From contig NZ_JAHLKR010000016.1 in the NCBI RefSeq assembly GCF_021991875.1, positions 62,001-126,000 on the forward strand: DNA of 64,000 bases, in the 5' to 3' direction. This document shows, piece by piece, positions 5,823 to 13,691 of this stretch. Below the pieces are notes generated by a model that was given only the letters and a program-made list of their open reading frames with translations, had not been told where the DNA came from and ran no database searches. Position 1 is the stretch's first letter. Each line of letters starts with the position of its first letter. The DNA is from Mycetohabitans sp. B8. Lineage in GTDB: Bacteria > Pseudomonadota > Gammaproteobacteria > Burkholderiales > Burkholderiaceae. Made by a program: the position numbers and the translations under genes.

Positions 5823-7580
5823 CTATGGGTCCGTGCGACGCCTTACACCCCGTTGCGGTGGCGCCTTCGGGCGTTCAACCTTGACATATAACCGGAATAA
5901 CTCGTCGCGATCCGCGGCTCGGCGTCCTTCCCACGCGAGGTGCCATGCGTATGGCGACAGGGTGGCCGGCGCGCTGAAATCGTGCGTGTCCTGTCGCAGC
6001 AGTACGTCGCAATCCTCATCGCCAAATGCAAAGCGCATATTGCCGAAGTACGCAAAGGTTGCCAATTGGGCGTTGCCCAGGCGCACCGGCCGGATACACG
6101 CATAGTCAGGCGGCAAATGCGTGGCGATTTGCGTGGCGACGTCGCGGTAGGTCCGGCTGTAGTTCACCACGGGCAACCATAGCGTCATCAGCAGCACCCA
6201 CATCAGCGTCGTGCCGCCGCTGGTCAGCACGACGCTGCGCCAGATCACCTTCGGATGCCGCGAGATGCGCCAGCGTACCAATGCGATCCAGCCGAGCGTG
6301 ACGACAAGCGCGCACAGGAACGACAGAGGTGCGAATTCGGGCTGGAATCCAGGCACCAGTCGTGTGAGGTTGCGGGCCAGCGGATGCGGGAAGCCGGTCA
6401 AGCTCGCGAGCCAGACCAGCCATACGAAAGAGCCGAGGATCGTGAAGCTGAGCACCGCGAACCAGTCGATCGCGTTGATCGCGCCGCGCTTCAAAGTGGG
6501 CAGGCCGAATGCGGCGAGCATCGCGAGCGGCGGGATTAGCAGCATGAAAAAACGGTTGGTTTGATGGCTCTGCAAAACGACCAGTACCAGCAGTGGCCAG
6601 AACACGGACATCGGAATCGCCACATGCGGTGCGCGACGCAGTCCACCCCAGCTGTACCAAGACCAGATCGCAAGGGGCCATGCGGGCCATGTAAACAGGG
6701 GCAAGTTCTTGATCGCGTAGAACAGCACCTTGGACGGTGGCCCGGAATACGCATCGAAGTTGCCGTGGAACCACACGCGTAAGAAATCCGGTGCCTGCGC
6801 TGGGAATGCCCATAGCGTGGCCAGCGGCCATGCCAGCCCCAGCGCGAGGGCCAACGGCATTGCGGTCACGACAAACGGTTTAATCTGGACACCGTGAACC
6901 AGCCAGACCGTTGCAACGATTGACACGAGCAATGCGGTTGCCAGCACCGGATTGCCCGCGAATGCGATGCCACCCAGCGCAACCCCGGCCCACGCCGCGC
7001 CTTGCAACGGCTTGTCCAGGCTGCGCACTAGCCCGTACAGCAGCAGGGCGACCGCCGTCATTTCAGCGATTTGCGGCGTCGTCTCGTGACCGCGTTCGGC
7101 CAGTCCGAAGCAACCCAGCACGATCAGCAGCGCGCCATCGGCCAACGTGCGCCCGTAGTCCTGCGGCAACGGTTCGCCGCCAAACGCATATTTGAACGGC
7201 TGCACTTCTGGGCGTCGGCCAAGCAGGTATGCACCATACCAGACGAACGCGCAGGTCATGCAGAAAAACATACCGGTGTAGAGGCGCGATGCGTTGCTCG
7301 GATCGACCAGCGGATCCAGCCATCGGATGAAGAAGGCGCCGATCCAATAGGCAAGCGGTCCATCCGTCGTCACGGGCTTGCCGACCAGGTTCGGTAGCAG
7401 CCAATCGCGCCAGCTGCCGCTTGCCATCGTCCACATGACGCCGAAGCCGGCGGCATCCTCGTTTTTCCAAGGATCACGGCCAAACAGGCCGAATGCTGCA
7501 TAGACGACGCAAATCGTCAGCAAGGCCCAGCGTGGCAGGGCACGGGTGGCCGAGGCCGTGAGTCGGACAACGGGTCTCAT
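5823..7580 (-). CDS. ArnT-like (PMT/GT39-GT83 type) membrane glycosyltransferase
   Basis: This 585-residue polytopic protein resembles ArnT/PMT transferases, which move a sugar from a lipid carrier to an envelope acceptor on the periplasmic side. After a first helix (LLTICVVYAAFGLFG) comes the acidic loop DPWKNEDAAGFGVM, matching the DE-containing first periplasmic loop of the family. It is followed by GKPVTTDGPLAYWIGA, matching the conserved KP and YW element. Ten or more further hydrophobic segments follow, then a soluble C-terminal domain (residues about 480-585). Donor and acceptor are unknown. Lipid A aminoarabinose transfer is one possibility, but no arn genes are near. It precedes the MATE exporter on the same strand. 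Confidence 0.75.
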   Translation of the reverse strand: MRPVVRLTASATRALPRWALLTICVVYAAFGLFGRDPWKNEDAAGFGVMWTMASGSWRDWLLPNLVGKPVTTDGPLAYWIGAFFIRWLDPLVDPSNASRLYTGMFFCMTCAFVWYGAYLLGRRPEVQPFKYAFGGEPLPQDYGRTLADGALLIVLGCFGLAERGHETTPQIAEMTAVALLLYGLVRSLDKPLQGAAWAGVALGGIAFAGNPVLATALLVSIVATVWLVHGVQIKPFVVTAMPLALALGLAWPLATLWAFPAQAPDFLRVWFHGNFDAYSGPPSKVLFYAIKNLPLFTWPAWPLAIWSWYSWGGLRRAPHVAIPMSVFWPLLVLVVLQSHQTNRFFMLLIPPLAMLAAFGLPTLKRGAINAIDWFAVLSFTILGSFVWLVWLASLTGFPHPLARNLTRLVPGFQPEFAPLSFLCALVVTLGWIALVRWRISRHPKVIWRSVVLTSGGTTLMWVLLMTLWLPVVNYSRTYRDVATQIATHLPPDYACIRPVRLGNAQLATFAYFGNMRFAFGDEDCDVLLRQDTHDFSAPATLSPYAWHLAWEGRRAADRDELFRLYVKVERPKAPPQRGVRRRTDP

Positions 7581-7653
7581 GCGTGGCGATTGGACCTATT
7601 CTTGTGATCGGCGACTCAGCATTGTAGTCGCGTCGCGCGGCGTCGTCAGATAG

Positions 7654-7677
7654 AAAAGGGCAGCCTCGGCTGCCCTT
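7654..7677 (-). terminator. Intrinsic terminator after rpmE2
   Basis: AAGGGCAGC (7656-7664) and GCTGCCCTT (7669-7677) form a stem with the tight loop CTCG. On the minus strand it is followed by TTTTC, so it ends the rpmE2 transcript before the glycosyltransferase gene. Confidence 0.7.
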
Positions 7678-7771
7678 GGTGGAAACTGTCCCGGCCTGCG
7701 CGGCGTGCCGCAAGCGGCGTTGCCAGGTACCGGGGTGGCCGCCCGCAAGGGCGGCCGCTCCGCGGCCGGGC

Positions 7772-8038
7772 TTACTTCGCGACCTTTGCGCCGGCACGGT
7801 TGCCGAACTTTTGGCGGAACTTCTCGACGCGGCCGGTCGTATCCAGGAGCTTGTTCTGCTCGCCCGTGTAGAAAGGGTGCGATTCGGAAGACACTTCAAC
7901 CTTCGCGAGCGGATAGGTCTTGCCGTCGAGCTCGATCGTCTCACGCGTCTGGATCGTTGAACTGATGATGAACGTCTTGCCGCTGGACATGTCCTGGAAC
8001 ACGACCTCGCGGATATCGGGGTGAATGCCTTTCTTCAT
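7772..8038 (-). CDS. rpmE2: 50S ribosomal protein L31 type B
   Basis: This 88-residue protein begins [20 protein letters not shown] and contains [10 protein letters not shown], both typical of L31. It has no cysteines, so it is the zinc-independent type B paralogue that replaces zinc-binding L31 in the large-subunit central protuberance when zinc is scarce. The ATG at 8036-8038 is preceded by AAGGAA. The frame extends upstream, but that part has no family similarity. The gene stands alone and has its own terminator. In many bacteria the C-minus paralogue is under Zur control; I see no clear Zur box here. Confidence 0.95.
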   Translation of the reverse strand: MKKGIHPDIREVVFQDMSSGKTFIISSTIQTRETIELDGKTYPLAKVEVSSESHPFYTGEQNKLLDTTGRVEKFRQKFGNRAGAKVAK

Positions 8039-8153
8039 GATACGTTCCTTGGTTTCAAGCGGTAGCCAGCCCGCCGCGTCACCCTGCCGACAGTCCGCTG
8101 CCGGTGCGCGAGCCACTTTCCGAAGGTGGAAAAGGCAGAATTATGCCCGAAAA

Positions 8154-8993
8154 TCAGTCGGTTGACGAATTTTTCAGGACCCCGGTGCCGGCCAGATCCT
8201 GCCGGTAATAGCGTGCGAGCAGCTGGTATAGCTGCGGATACTGCTCGGCGAAGGCGTGTGGCCGCACGAACAGCGCCTCGCTGCAGACCGCGAAGAATTC
8301 CGACGGGTGTTCGGCTGCATACGGGTCGATCAGCGAATCGCGCTCCAGGCGCGCCCAGCGGTGCGGTGGAAACGCGTCCAAGCGCGCGCAGAATTGATCG
8401 TACGCATTGTCAAAAATGTCGTCCCATTCGGTGCGCCCCAACTGCGCATGCCAGCGGCGAACCAGTGGCGGATGACCGTCGGCATCGCCATTTAACATGT
8501 CGATCTTGTGCGCGAACTCGTGGATCACCACGTTGTACGCATCGCTGCCGCCGGTCATCTGCACGTCTTCCCAAGACAGGATCACCGGGCCACCTTCCCA
8601 TGCCTCGCCACTGGCATTCTGCATGATCTCGTGGACCACGCCGGCTTCGTCCTCGACGCTCTTGCGGACCACGAACTCGCCCGGGTACACGATGATGCCG
8701 ACCCATCCACGATACAACTCCAAGCCCAGGTTCAGCACCGGCAGGCAGGCCTGCGCGGCAATGCCCACGCAGATCTCGTTGGTCAACTCGAGCTCGTGTG
8801 CGCTTGTAAACGTCTTTTGTGCAAGGAACAGGCTGACCAGTTCGCGTAGCCGTGCCTGATCGCTGTCGGTTAAGTAGCTTAGGAAGGGCAGTCGTGCGCA
8901 GGTGTGTGCCCATAGCGCGTCCGAAATCGCGAACTCGCGCAACGCGCGCTCGCGGCGGCGTCGCCCGAGCCAGTCGGAGAGTTTGCCGAACAT
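8154..8993 (-). CDS. mtfA: MtfA-like zinc peptidase (M90 family)
   Basis: This 279-residue cytosolic protein matches MtfA, a zinc aminopeptidase that in E. coli also binds the repressor Mlc and so affects glucose PTS expression. The zinc site is HEFAH at residues 158-162, with a likely third ligand or catalytic Glu in HPSEFFAV (E232). The N-terminal LPFLSYLTDSDQARLREL and central VYPGEFVVRKSVEDEAGVVH are family signatures. Length is normal. Burkholderiaceae generally lack the Mlc/PtsG circuit, so the regulatory role known from enterobacteria may not apply. It is separated from the MFS gene by 22 bp on the same strand. Confidence 0.88.
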   Translation of the reverse strand: MFGKLSDWLGRRRRERALREFAISDALWAHTCARLPFLSYLTDSDQARLRELVSLFLAQKTFTSAHELELTNEICVGIAAQACLPVLNLGLELYRGWVGIIVYPGEFVVRKSVEDEAGVVHEIMQNASGEAWEGGPVILSWEDVQMTGGSDAYNVVIHEFAHKIDMLNGDADGHPPLVRRWHAQLGRTEWDDIFDNAYDQFCARLDAFPPHRWARLERDSLIDPYAAEHPSEFFAVCSEALFVRPHAFAEQYPQLYQLLARYYRQDLAGTGVLKNSSTD

Positions 8994-9015
8994 GGTGTCC
9001 TGTTCCGTCCGCGAT

Positions 9016-10557
9016 TCAATTCAATGCACGCTGCCATGCGGCAAACAACCCGCCAACCACCGCTACCGCGGCAAGAAAGTAAAAGCCGTCCAGCGAAGCC
9101 AGGAAATTCGCCTGCTGTGCGACACTGCGCGCGAGCAGCGCGACGGCGACGCTGTGCGAATCGCCGCTGGCGAGCACGCTCCGGCTCAGCGTGTTCAATG
9201 CCGCGGAAAAAGCCGGATTGTACGGATTGACGGCTTCGACGAGGCGGGTTTCGTGCAGCGCGAGTCGATGCTGTTCGAGAATGATGATCGACGCGGTGGC
9301 GAACGAGATGGCCAGTTGCCGCACCAGGTTTTTCAACCGGTAGCCGTGGGTGAACGCCTCGATCTCGAAGACGCGGAAGGTCAGGTTCGCGACCGGCAGC
9401 ACGATGAACAACAGCAACAGGCCGCGCAGTAGCAGCGGAGCGGCGAGTGCGTCGCGGCCGACCTGTGGCGACATCTGCGCCGTCCACAGCGCGGCCAGTG
9501 CCGCGAGCGCGAATCCGGGCACGATGAGCCATTTCTTGCGCGGCATGCGCTTTGAATAATGCAGGTAGACGAAGAGCAGCATGCCAGATATCAACGAGGT
9601 GACGCCGTTAAAATATCCCGTGCTCTCGATCGTGAAACCCAGTCCGCGTTCCATCAGCCGGGGCAGCAGATAGCTGAACCCCGTCGATAAGTAGTAGTAG
9701 AACACATAGAGCACCAGTCCGACCTGAAATGTAGGCTCGCGCAGCACGTGCAGGCGCACCAGCGGCGCCGGGTGATGCCATTGGTGATAGATAAACCAGG
9801 CGAGCCCGGCAAGGCCGCAAACAGTCAATACAATCAAGCCGGGCGAGCCGGTGAACAACTGGAAGCGCAACTGCGTCATGACGATCTGCAATGCGGCTTG
9901 CGCGAATGCGAAAACCAGATAGGCCCAGTAGTGCGGCTCGGTGCGGTGTGCCGGGTCGACGTCTCCGGTATCGGGCAGCGATAACAACGCAAGCGCGCCG
10001 AGCACGAAGCCCGCGGGCGCGGTGCAGGCGAACAGTGCCCGCCAGTCGAAATGCGACACCAGCCATGCACCGGCGATTGGCGCGAGCGCACTGCCGAAGA
10101 CGATTAGCGTAAGAAACATCCGCAGTGCGCCGGCTCGGCGCTGCTCGGTGAAGCTGAGCTGGATCAGGATCCGGCACGCGCCGAGCATCGGACCCACGAA
10201 GTAGCCCTGCAGGCCTCGCGCGAACAGCAGTTGTGTGGAATTGTCGCAGAGCGCCGCCAGCAGGGCGCCGGCGCTGTAGAAGCCCATGCATCCAGCGATG
10301 TAGCGGCGATAGCCGATGCGCTCGACCCACCAATGCTGTTGCAGGATGCCCAGCACGGCGCCCAGCGCGTAGGCGCTTGAGGCCCACACCAGTTCGTCGG
10401 GGGAAGCGTTGAGGCCGCCGGCGATGTAGGTGGCGAAGAACGAAAAAATGGCGTTGTCGAAATAGTCTAGCCCGATGACCGCCGCGAGCACCCATGACAT
10501 CACCGCGTTGCCGCGGTAGGGAGCGTGTGCGGTGCCGGTTGCCAAAGCGGCGTTCAT
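9016..10557 (-). CDS. MFS exporter, DHA2 (14-helix) type
   Basis: This 513-residue protein has about fourteen hydrophobic segments, as in EmrB/QacA-type proton-driven drug exporters. The motif A region appears as QHWWVERIGYRRYIAG after helix 2, and the loop LQGYFVGPMLGACRI matches the gating region after helix 4. No EmrA-type membrane-fusion gene is nearby. The start codon overlaps the stop of the MerR-family gene by 4 bp, so the two are cotranscribed. The exporter is probably induced by a ligand of that regulator and may remove it. The substrate is unknown. The C-terminal 60 residues (about 420-480) form a long soluble loop before the last helix. Confidence 0.85.
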   Translation of the reverse strand: MNAALATGTAHAPYRGNAVMSWVLAAVIGLDYFDNAIFSFFATYIAGGLNASPDELVWASSAYALGAVLGILQQHWWVERIGYRRYIAGCMGFYSAGALLAALCDNSTQLLFARGLQGYFVGPMLGACRILIQLSFTEQRRAGALRMFLTLIVFGSALAPIAGAWLVSHFDWRALFACTAPAGFVLGALALLSLPDTGDVDPAHRTEPHYWAYLVFAFAQAALQIVMTQLRFQLFTGSPGLIVLTVCGLAGLAWFIYHQWHHPAPLVRLHVLREPTFQVGLVLYVFYYYLSTGFSYLLPRLMERGLGFTIESTGYFNGVTSLISGMLLFVYLHYSKRMPRKKWLIVPGFALAALAALWTAQMSPQVGRDALAAPLLLRGLLLLFIVLPVANLTFRVFEIEAFTHGYRLKNLVRQLAISFATASIIILEQHRLALHETRLVEAVNPYNPAFSAALNTLSRSVLASGDSHSVAVALLARSVAQQANFLASLDGFYFLAAVAVVGGLFAAWQRALN

Positions 10558-11198
10558 CGGTTGCCGCCGTGGCCCGGACCGCGTGGCGCGGGGCGGGGTA
10601 CTGGACGCTGACGAGCCAGCGCCGCATCGGCATCGCGTATGGCCCGGCTCTGGTGGCCCGTGTTGATTGAGCTGGCGGTTTCGCTGGCCGGTGCCGTCTT
10701 CGTGCCGTCCCGCTCATGGACGCCGCCACGCGCGTTGCGCCGCTGTAGCGCAACGTCCACCGGGGCGCCAGCCAGTCGCTGGTCGACATACGCCAGGTCG
10801 TGCTGTAACTGCGTCCGTAGCGCTTGTGCGGCCTTCAGTTCATTGCGCGCGTGAGCGACACGTCGATCCAGGATGTCCAACTGCATGGCCAGCGAGGCGC
10901 GCCATGCAGCGAGCGCGGCAGGCGAGAGACGCGGGCGGCCTGCGTCGGCTGGCGCTTCGAACGGCAGCTTCAGCAACTCGGTGATCGCCGTGAGCGAAAA
11001 GCCCAATGAGCGCATCCGCAAGATGCGCGCGAAGCGATCAAGATCGGCCTGCTCGTATAGCCGGTAACGTCCTTTGCTGCGGGTGGGCGTTGCCAGTCCC
11101 AGTTCCTCGTAGTACTTGAGCGTGCGTGGTGTCACGCCGAGCCGGGTAGCGGCTTCGCTGACAGTCACCAGCGCGCAACGGGGATCGGCGGCACGCAT
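10554..11198 (-). CDS. MerR-family transcriptional regulator
   Basis: This 214-residue protein has the MerR winged helix at residues about 11-80: LVTVSEAATRLGVTPRTLKY, YEELGLATPTRSKGRYRLY, and RFARILRMRSLGFSLTAITE. A helical dimerisation segment follows (residues about 100-150). The tail of about 60 residues is polar, without obvious metal-binding Cys pairs, so the ligand is more likely organic than a metal. It is translationally coupled to the MFS exporter. A long dyad lies immediately upstream of its -10, where MerR proteins bind and untwist the promoter. It is therefore expected to control itself and the exporter. The start at 11198 places the HTH normally. Confidence 0.9.
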   Translation of the reverse strand: MRAADPRCALVTVSEAATRLGVTPRTLKYYEELGLATPTRSKGRYRLYEQADLDRFARILRMRSLGFSLTAITELLKLPFEAPADAGRPRLSPAALAAWRASLAMQLDILDRRVAHARNELKAAQALRTQLQHDLAYVDQRLAGAPVDVALQRRNARGGVHERDGTKTAPASETASSINTGHQSRAIRDADAALARQRPVPRPAPRGPGHGGNR

Positions 11199-11230
11199 CG
11201 CGCAGTTTGGCTCGAAGACGGGAAAGGCCC

Positions 11231-11264
11231 ATTATACATAAACCTGTACGTTCACGTTCAGGTT
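11231..11264 (-). promoter_or_regulatory. MerR-type promoter/operator upstream of the regulator-exporter pair
   Basis: On the minus strand a perfect TATAAT (plus positions 11231-11236) is preceded by a 24-bp dyad at 11241-11264. AACCTG and CAGGTT are perfect outer arms, and 10 of 12 positions are symmetric overall. A -35-like CTGAAC lies within the dyad at a 19-bp spacing from the -10. A dyad inside an over-long 19-bp spacer is the hallmark of MerR-activated promoters. The start codon of the regulator is about 33 bp downstream of the -10. Confidence 0.7.
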
Positions 11265-11317
11265 GCTCGAGGCCGGCCCACCTGCTGGCGATGTGTTTTG
11301 TAAGCTGTCGGCCCAAT

Positions 11318-11347
11318 AAAAACCGCCGGCAAGGCCGGCGGTTTTTT
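11318..11347. terminator. Intrinsic terminator after rho
   Basis: AAAAACCGCCGGC (11318-11330), a 3-nt loop, and GCCGGCGGTTTTT (11334-11346) form a near-perfect GC stem flanked by an A-run and a T-run. It ends the minus-strand rho transcript. It is symmetric and could work in both directions. Confidence 0.9.
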
Positions 11348-11373
11348 GTGGGTCAGTGACGCGCGTGTTGTGC

Positions 11374-12636
11374 TTAACCGCCGCGGCGCATCATGTCGAA
11401 GAACTCTGAATTGCTCTTGGTCTGCTTCAGCTTGTCAAGCAGGAATTCCATGGCTTCGATTTCATCCATGTCATGGATGAACTTACGCAGCACCCAAATC
11501 TTCTGCAGGATTTCGGGCTTGATCAGTAATTCCTCGCGACGGGTGCCCGATTTGTTCAAGTTGATCGACGGATAGACCCGCTTTTCCGCGAGGCGCCGTT
11601 CCAGATGCACCTCCATGTTGCCGGTGCCCTTGAACTCCTCATAGATCACGTCGTCCATGCGGCTGCCGGTTTCGATCAGCGCAGTGCCGATGATCGTCAG
11701 CGAACCGCCTTCCTCCACGTTGCGCGCCGCACCGAAGAAGCGCTTCGGGCGTTGCAGCGCGTTGGCGTCGACGCCGCCGGTTAGAACCTTGCCTGAGGCT
11801 GGCACGACGGTGTTGTAGGCGCGTGCGAGCCGCGTGATCGAGTCCAGCAGAATTACCACGTCGTGCTTCATCTCGACCAGCCGCTTGGCCTTCTCAATCA
11901 CCATTTCGGCGACCTGCACGTGACGCGACGCGGGTTCGTCGAACGTGGACGCAATCACCTCGCCGGCCACCGAGCGCTGCATTTCAGTCACTTCTTCCGG
12001 GCGCTCGTCGATCAGCAGCACGAACAATGTGACGTCCGGATGGTTTGACTTGATCGCATGCGCGATGTGCTGCAGCATCACGGTCTTGCCTGACTTCGGC
12101 GACGCGACCAGCAGTCCACGCTGGCCCTTGCCGATCGGTGCAATCATGTCGATGATGCGGCCGGTGATGCTTTCCTCGCCGCGCATGTCGCGCTCAAGCG
12201 ACAGCGGCTTGTTCGGATGCAGCGGCGTGAGGTTCTCGAACATGATCTTGTGTTTCGAGGCCTCGGGCGGCTGTCCGTTGACTTTGTCGACCTTGACCAG
12301 CGCGAAATACCGCTCGCCGTCCTTCGGCGTGCGTACCTCGCCTTCAATCGTGTCGCCGGTGTGCAGGTTGAAGCGGCGGATTTGCGACGGACTGATGTAG
12401 ATGTCGTCGGTGCTCGCCAGATAAGACGTCTCGGGCGAGCGTAAAAAGCCAAAACCGTCCGGCAGCACTTCGAGGGTGCCGTCGCCGAAGATGGTTTCAC
12501 CCGTCTTGGCGCGCTTTTTCAGAATGGCAAACATCAACTCCTGTTTGCGCAGGCGGTTCGCGTTTTCAATCTCCAGGCCATTGGCCATTTCGATCAAAGC
12601 GGATACGTGTTGCGACTTGAGCTCAGATAAATGCAT
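11374..12636 (-). CDS. rho: Transcription termination factor Rho
   Basis: This 420-residue hexameric RNA helicase releases RNA polymerase at factor-dependent terminators. The N-terminal helical domain ([20 protein letters not shown]) and cold-shock-like RNA-binding domain ([16 protein letters not shown]) are followed by the P-loop [10 protein letters not shown], Walker [17 protein letters not shown], and the secondary RNA-binding Q and R loops. Length and motifs are canonical. It is followed by a strong intrinsic terminator. It lies downstream of trxA on the same strand, as in E. coli and most proteobacteria, with a 214-bp gap that holds its own possible promoter. Confidence 0.98.
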   Translation of the reverse strand: MHLSELKSQHVSALIEMANGLEIENANRLRKQELMFAILKKRAKTGETIFGDGTLEVLPDGFGFLRSPETSYLASTDDIYISPSQIRRFNLHTGDTIEGEVRTPKDGERYFALVKVDKVNGQPPEASKHKIMFENLTPLHPNKPLSLERDMRGEESITGRIIDMIAPIGKGQRGLLVASPKSGKTVMLQHIAHAIKSNHPDVTLFVLLIDERPEEVTEMQRSVAGEVIASTFDEPASRHVQVAEMVIEKAKRLVEMKHDVVILLDSITRLARAYNTVVPASGKVLTGGVDANALQRPKRFFGAARNVEEGGSLTIIGTALIETGSRMDDVIYEEFKGTGNMEVHLERRLAEKRVYPSINLNKSGTRREELLIKPEILQKIWVLRKFIHDMDEIEAMEFLLDKLKQTKSNSEFFDMMRRGG

Positions 12637-12747
12637 ACAGGAATCCCGCCAGGGAAAGAGGAGAAGCGACAGAAAGGGGAGGGAGGTCGTCGGGCGACGG
12701 GCCCGGTTAGGACGTTATACGATTTTAAAACGTATTCAGTTTTTCTA

Positions 12748-12778
12748 ATATTAGCATAGCATGGCTATGTAAATTCAA
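12748..12778 (-). promoter_or_regulatory. Possible rho promoter
   Basis: On the minus strand TTGAAT (plus 12773-12778) is followed by TGCTAA at 16 bp or TAATAT at 19 bp, in an AT-rich block unusual for this genome. A 6-bp dyad CATAGC-ATG-GCTATG (12755-12769) lies inside it. The -10 choice is ambiguous. Rho genes are often autoregulated through their long leader. Confidence 0.35.
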
Positions 12779-12850
12779 GTATGGCCCCGATGCGGCGCTT
12801 GTTGCAAGGATGCAACGAGTGCCGCATCGGCGCGGACGCTGCCGCGGGGC

Positions 12851-13177
12851 TCAGATATGGCTGTCGATCAGCGCCGTGATTTGGGCCTTCGACAATGCGC
12901 CGACCTTCGTCTGGGCCACCACGCCGTTCTTGAATAGGATCAAAGTCGGAATACCCCGCACGCTGAACTTGGCCGGCGTCGTCGGATTCTGGTCGACATC
13001 GATCTTCGCGACCTGCAGACGGTCGCCGTAGTCGCGCGCCACCTCGTCCAGTAGCGGCGCGATCATCTTGCACGGCCCGCACCATTCCGCCCAGAAGTCG
13101 AGAAGGACGGGCTTGTCCGCCTTGAGGACGTCCTGTTCGAAAGAAGCATCGGTGATGTGCTTGATTTGTTCGCTCAT
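12851..13177 (-). CDS. trxA: Thioredoxin 1
   Basis: This 108-residue cytosolic disulfide reductant has the active site WCGPC in [20 protein letters not shown], the buried Asp in LLDFWAEW and the cis-Pro in [10 protein letters not shown]. Length matches E. coli TrxA. It supplies electrons to ribonucleotide reductase, methionine sulfoxide reductase and PAPS reductase. The start at 13177 ([10 protein letters not shown]) is chosen over an upstream ATG because it fits the family N-terminus. It precedes rho on the same strand. Confidence 0.98.
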   Translation of the reverse strand: MSEQIKHITDASFEQDVLKADKPVLLDFWAEWCGPCKMIAPLLDEVARDYGDRLQVAKIDVDQNPTTPAKFSVRGIPTLILFKNGVVAQTKVGALSKAQITALIDSHI

Positions 13178-13410
13178 TATCGCGTTACCTCTAAAGGCTC
13201 CGGGGCTTGGCTTCATGATGGCCCCCCGATCTGCCCGATATCCAAAAACCCGCCCGGCGGCATGCTGCTGCCGCGCGGCGGCCCTCGCGAAGCCGTAACG
13301 GGGAATCAGCCCGCCCGTTCACAGGTCGTTCAGCCGTCATCTTAACGTAATTCGTCCTTCGTCGTGCGCGGTGGCGTTGCGGTGCAATCCAGTGCTAGAA
13401 TACGCCGTGA

Positions 13411-13502
13411 CGGGCCTCCTCGCATGGCGGCGCGGTCAACTTGGTCAGGTCGGGAACGAAGCAGCCACAGCCGTTTTCCGCCAGTGCCGAGGGTTGGGCT
13501 CG
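13411..13502 (+). ncRNA. ffs: Signal recognition particle RNA (4.5S type)
   Basis: The conserved apical hairpin GGTCAGGTCGGGAACGAAGC lies at 13443-13462 and is followed by AGCC. It forms the Ffh-binding asymmetric and symmetric loops with a GGAA-type tetraloop region. The outer stem pairs CGGGCC at the 5-prime end with GGGCTCG at the 3-prime end, giving a rod of about 92 nt typical of the short bacterial form. It ends near TTCCTTTTT. An extended -10 (TGCTAGAAT, 13393-13401) lies 10 bp upstream with a weak -35. It binds Ffh and targets ribosomes making membrane proteins to FtsY. It lies just before dnaX, a common betaproteobacterial arrangement. End points are estimated to within a few nt. Confidence 0.9.
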
Positions 13503-13691
13503 TCACCTTCCTTTTTCTGATCACCCGATCAGGCTGTTCCGCTTCCGTCGTTCCCGCTGTCAGCGCAGCATGCATACGCGTGATGCGCCAATGCCTACGC
13601 GCGATCCTCTTCGCCCACCACGCCTGCATCCGGCAGCGTGCGGCGCAATTTCACGCGCGGTGCGCGCGAGCGTTACTGATACAATTTCGTG

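Noticed and set aside
9608-10789. Long Arg-rich frame overlapping the MFS and MerR genes
   Set aside because: It is a frame-shifted reading of the exporter on the same strand, with extreme Arg/His content and no domain.
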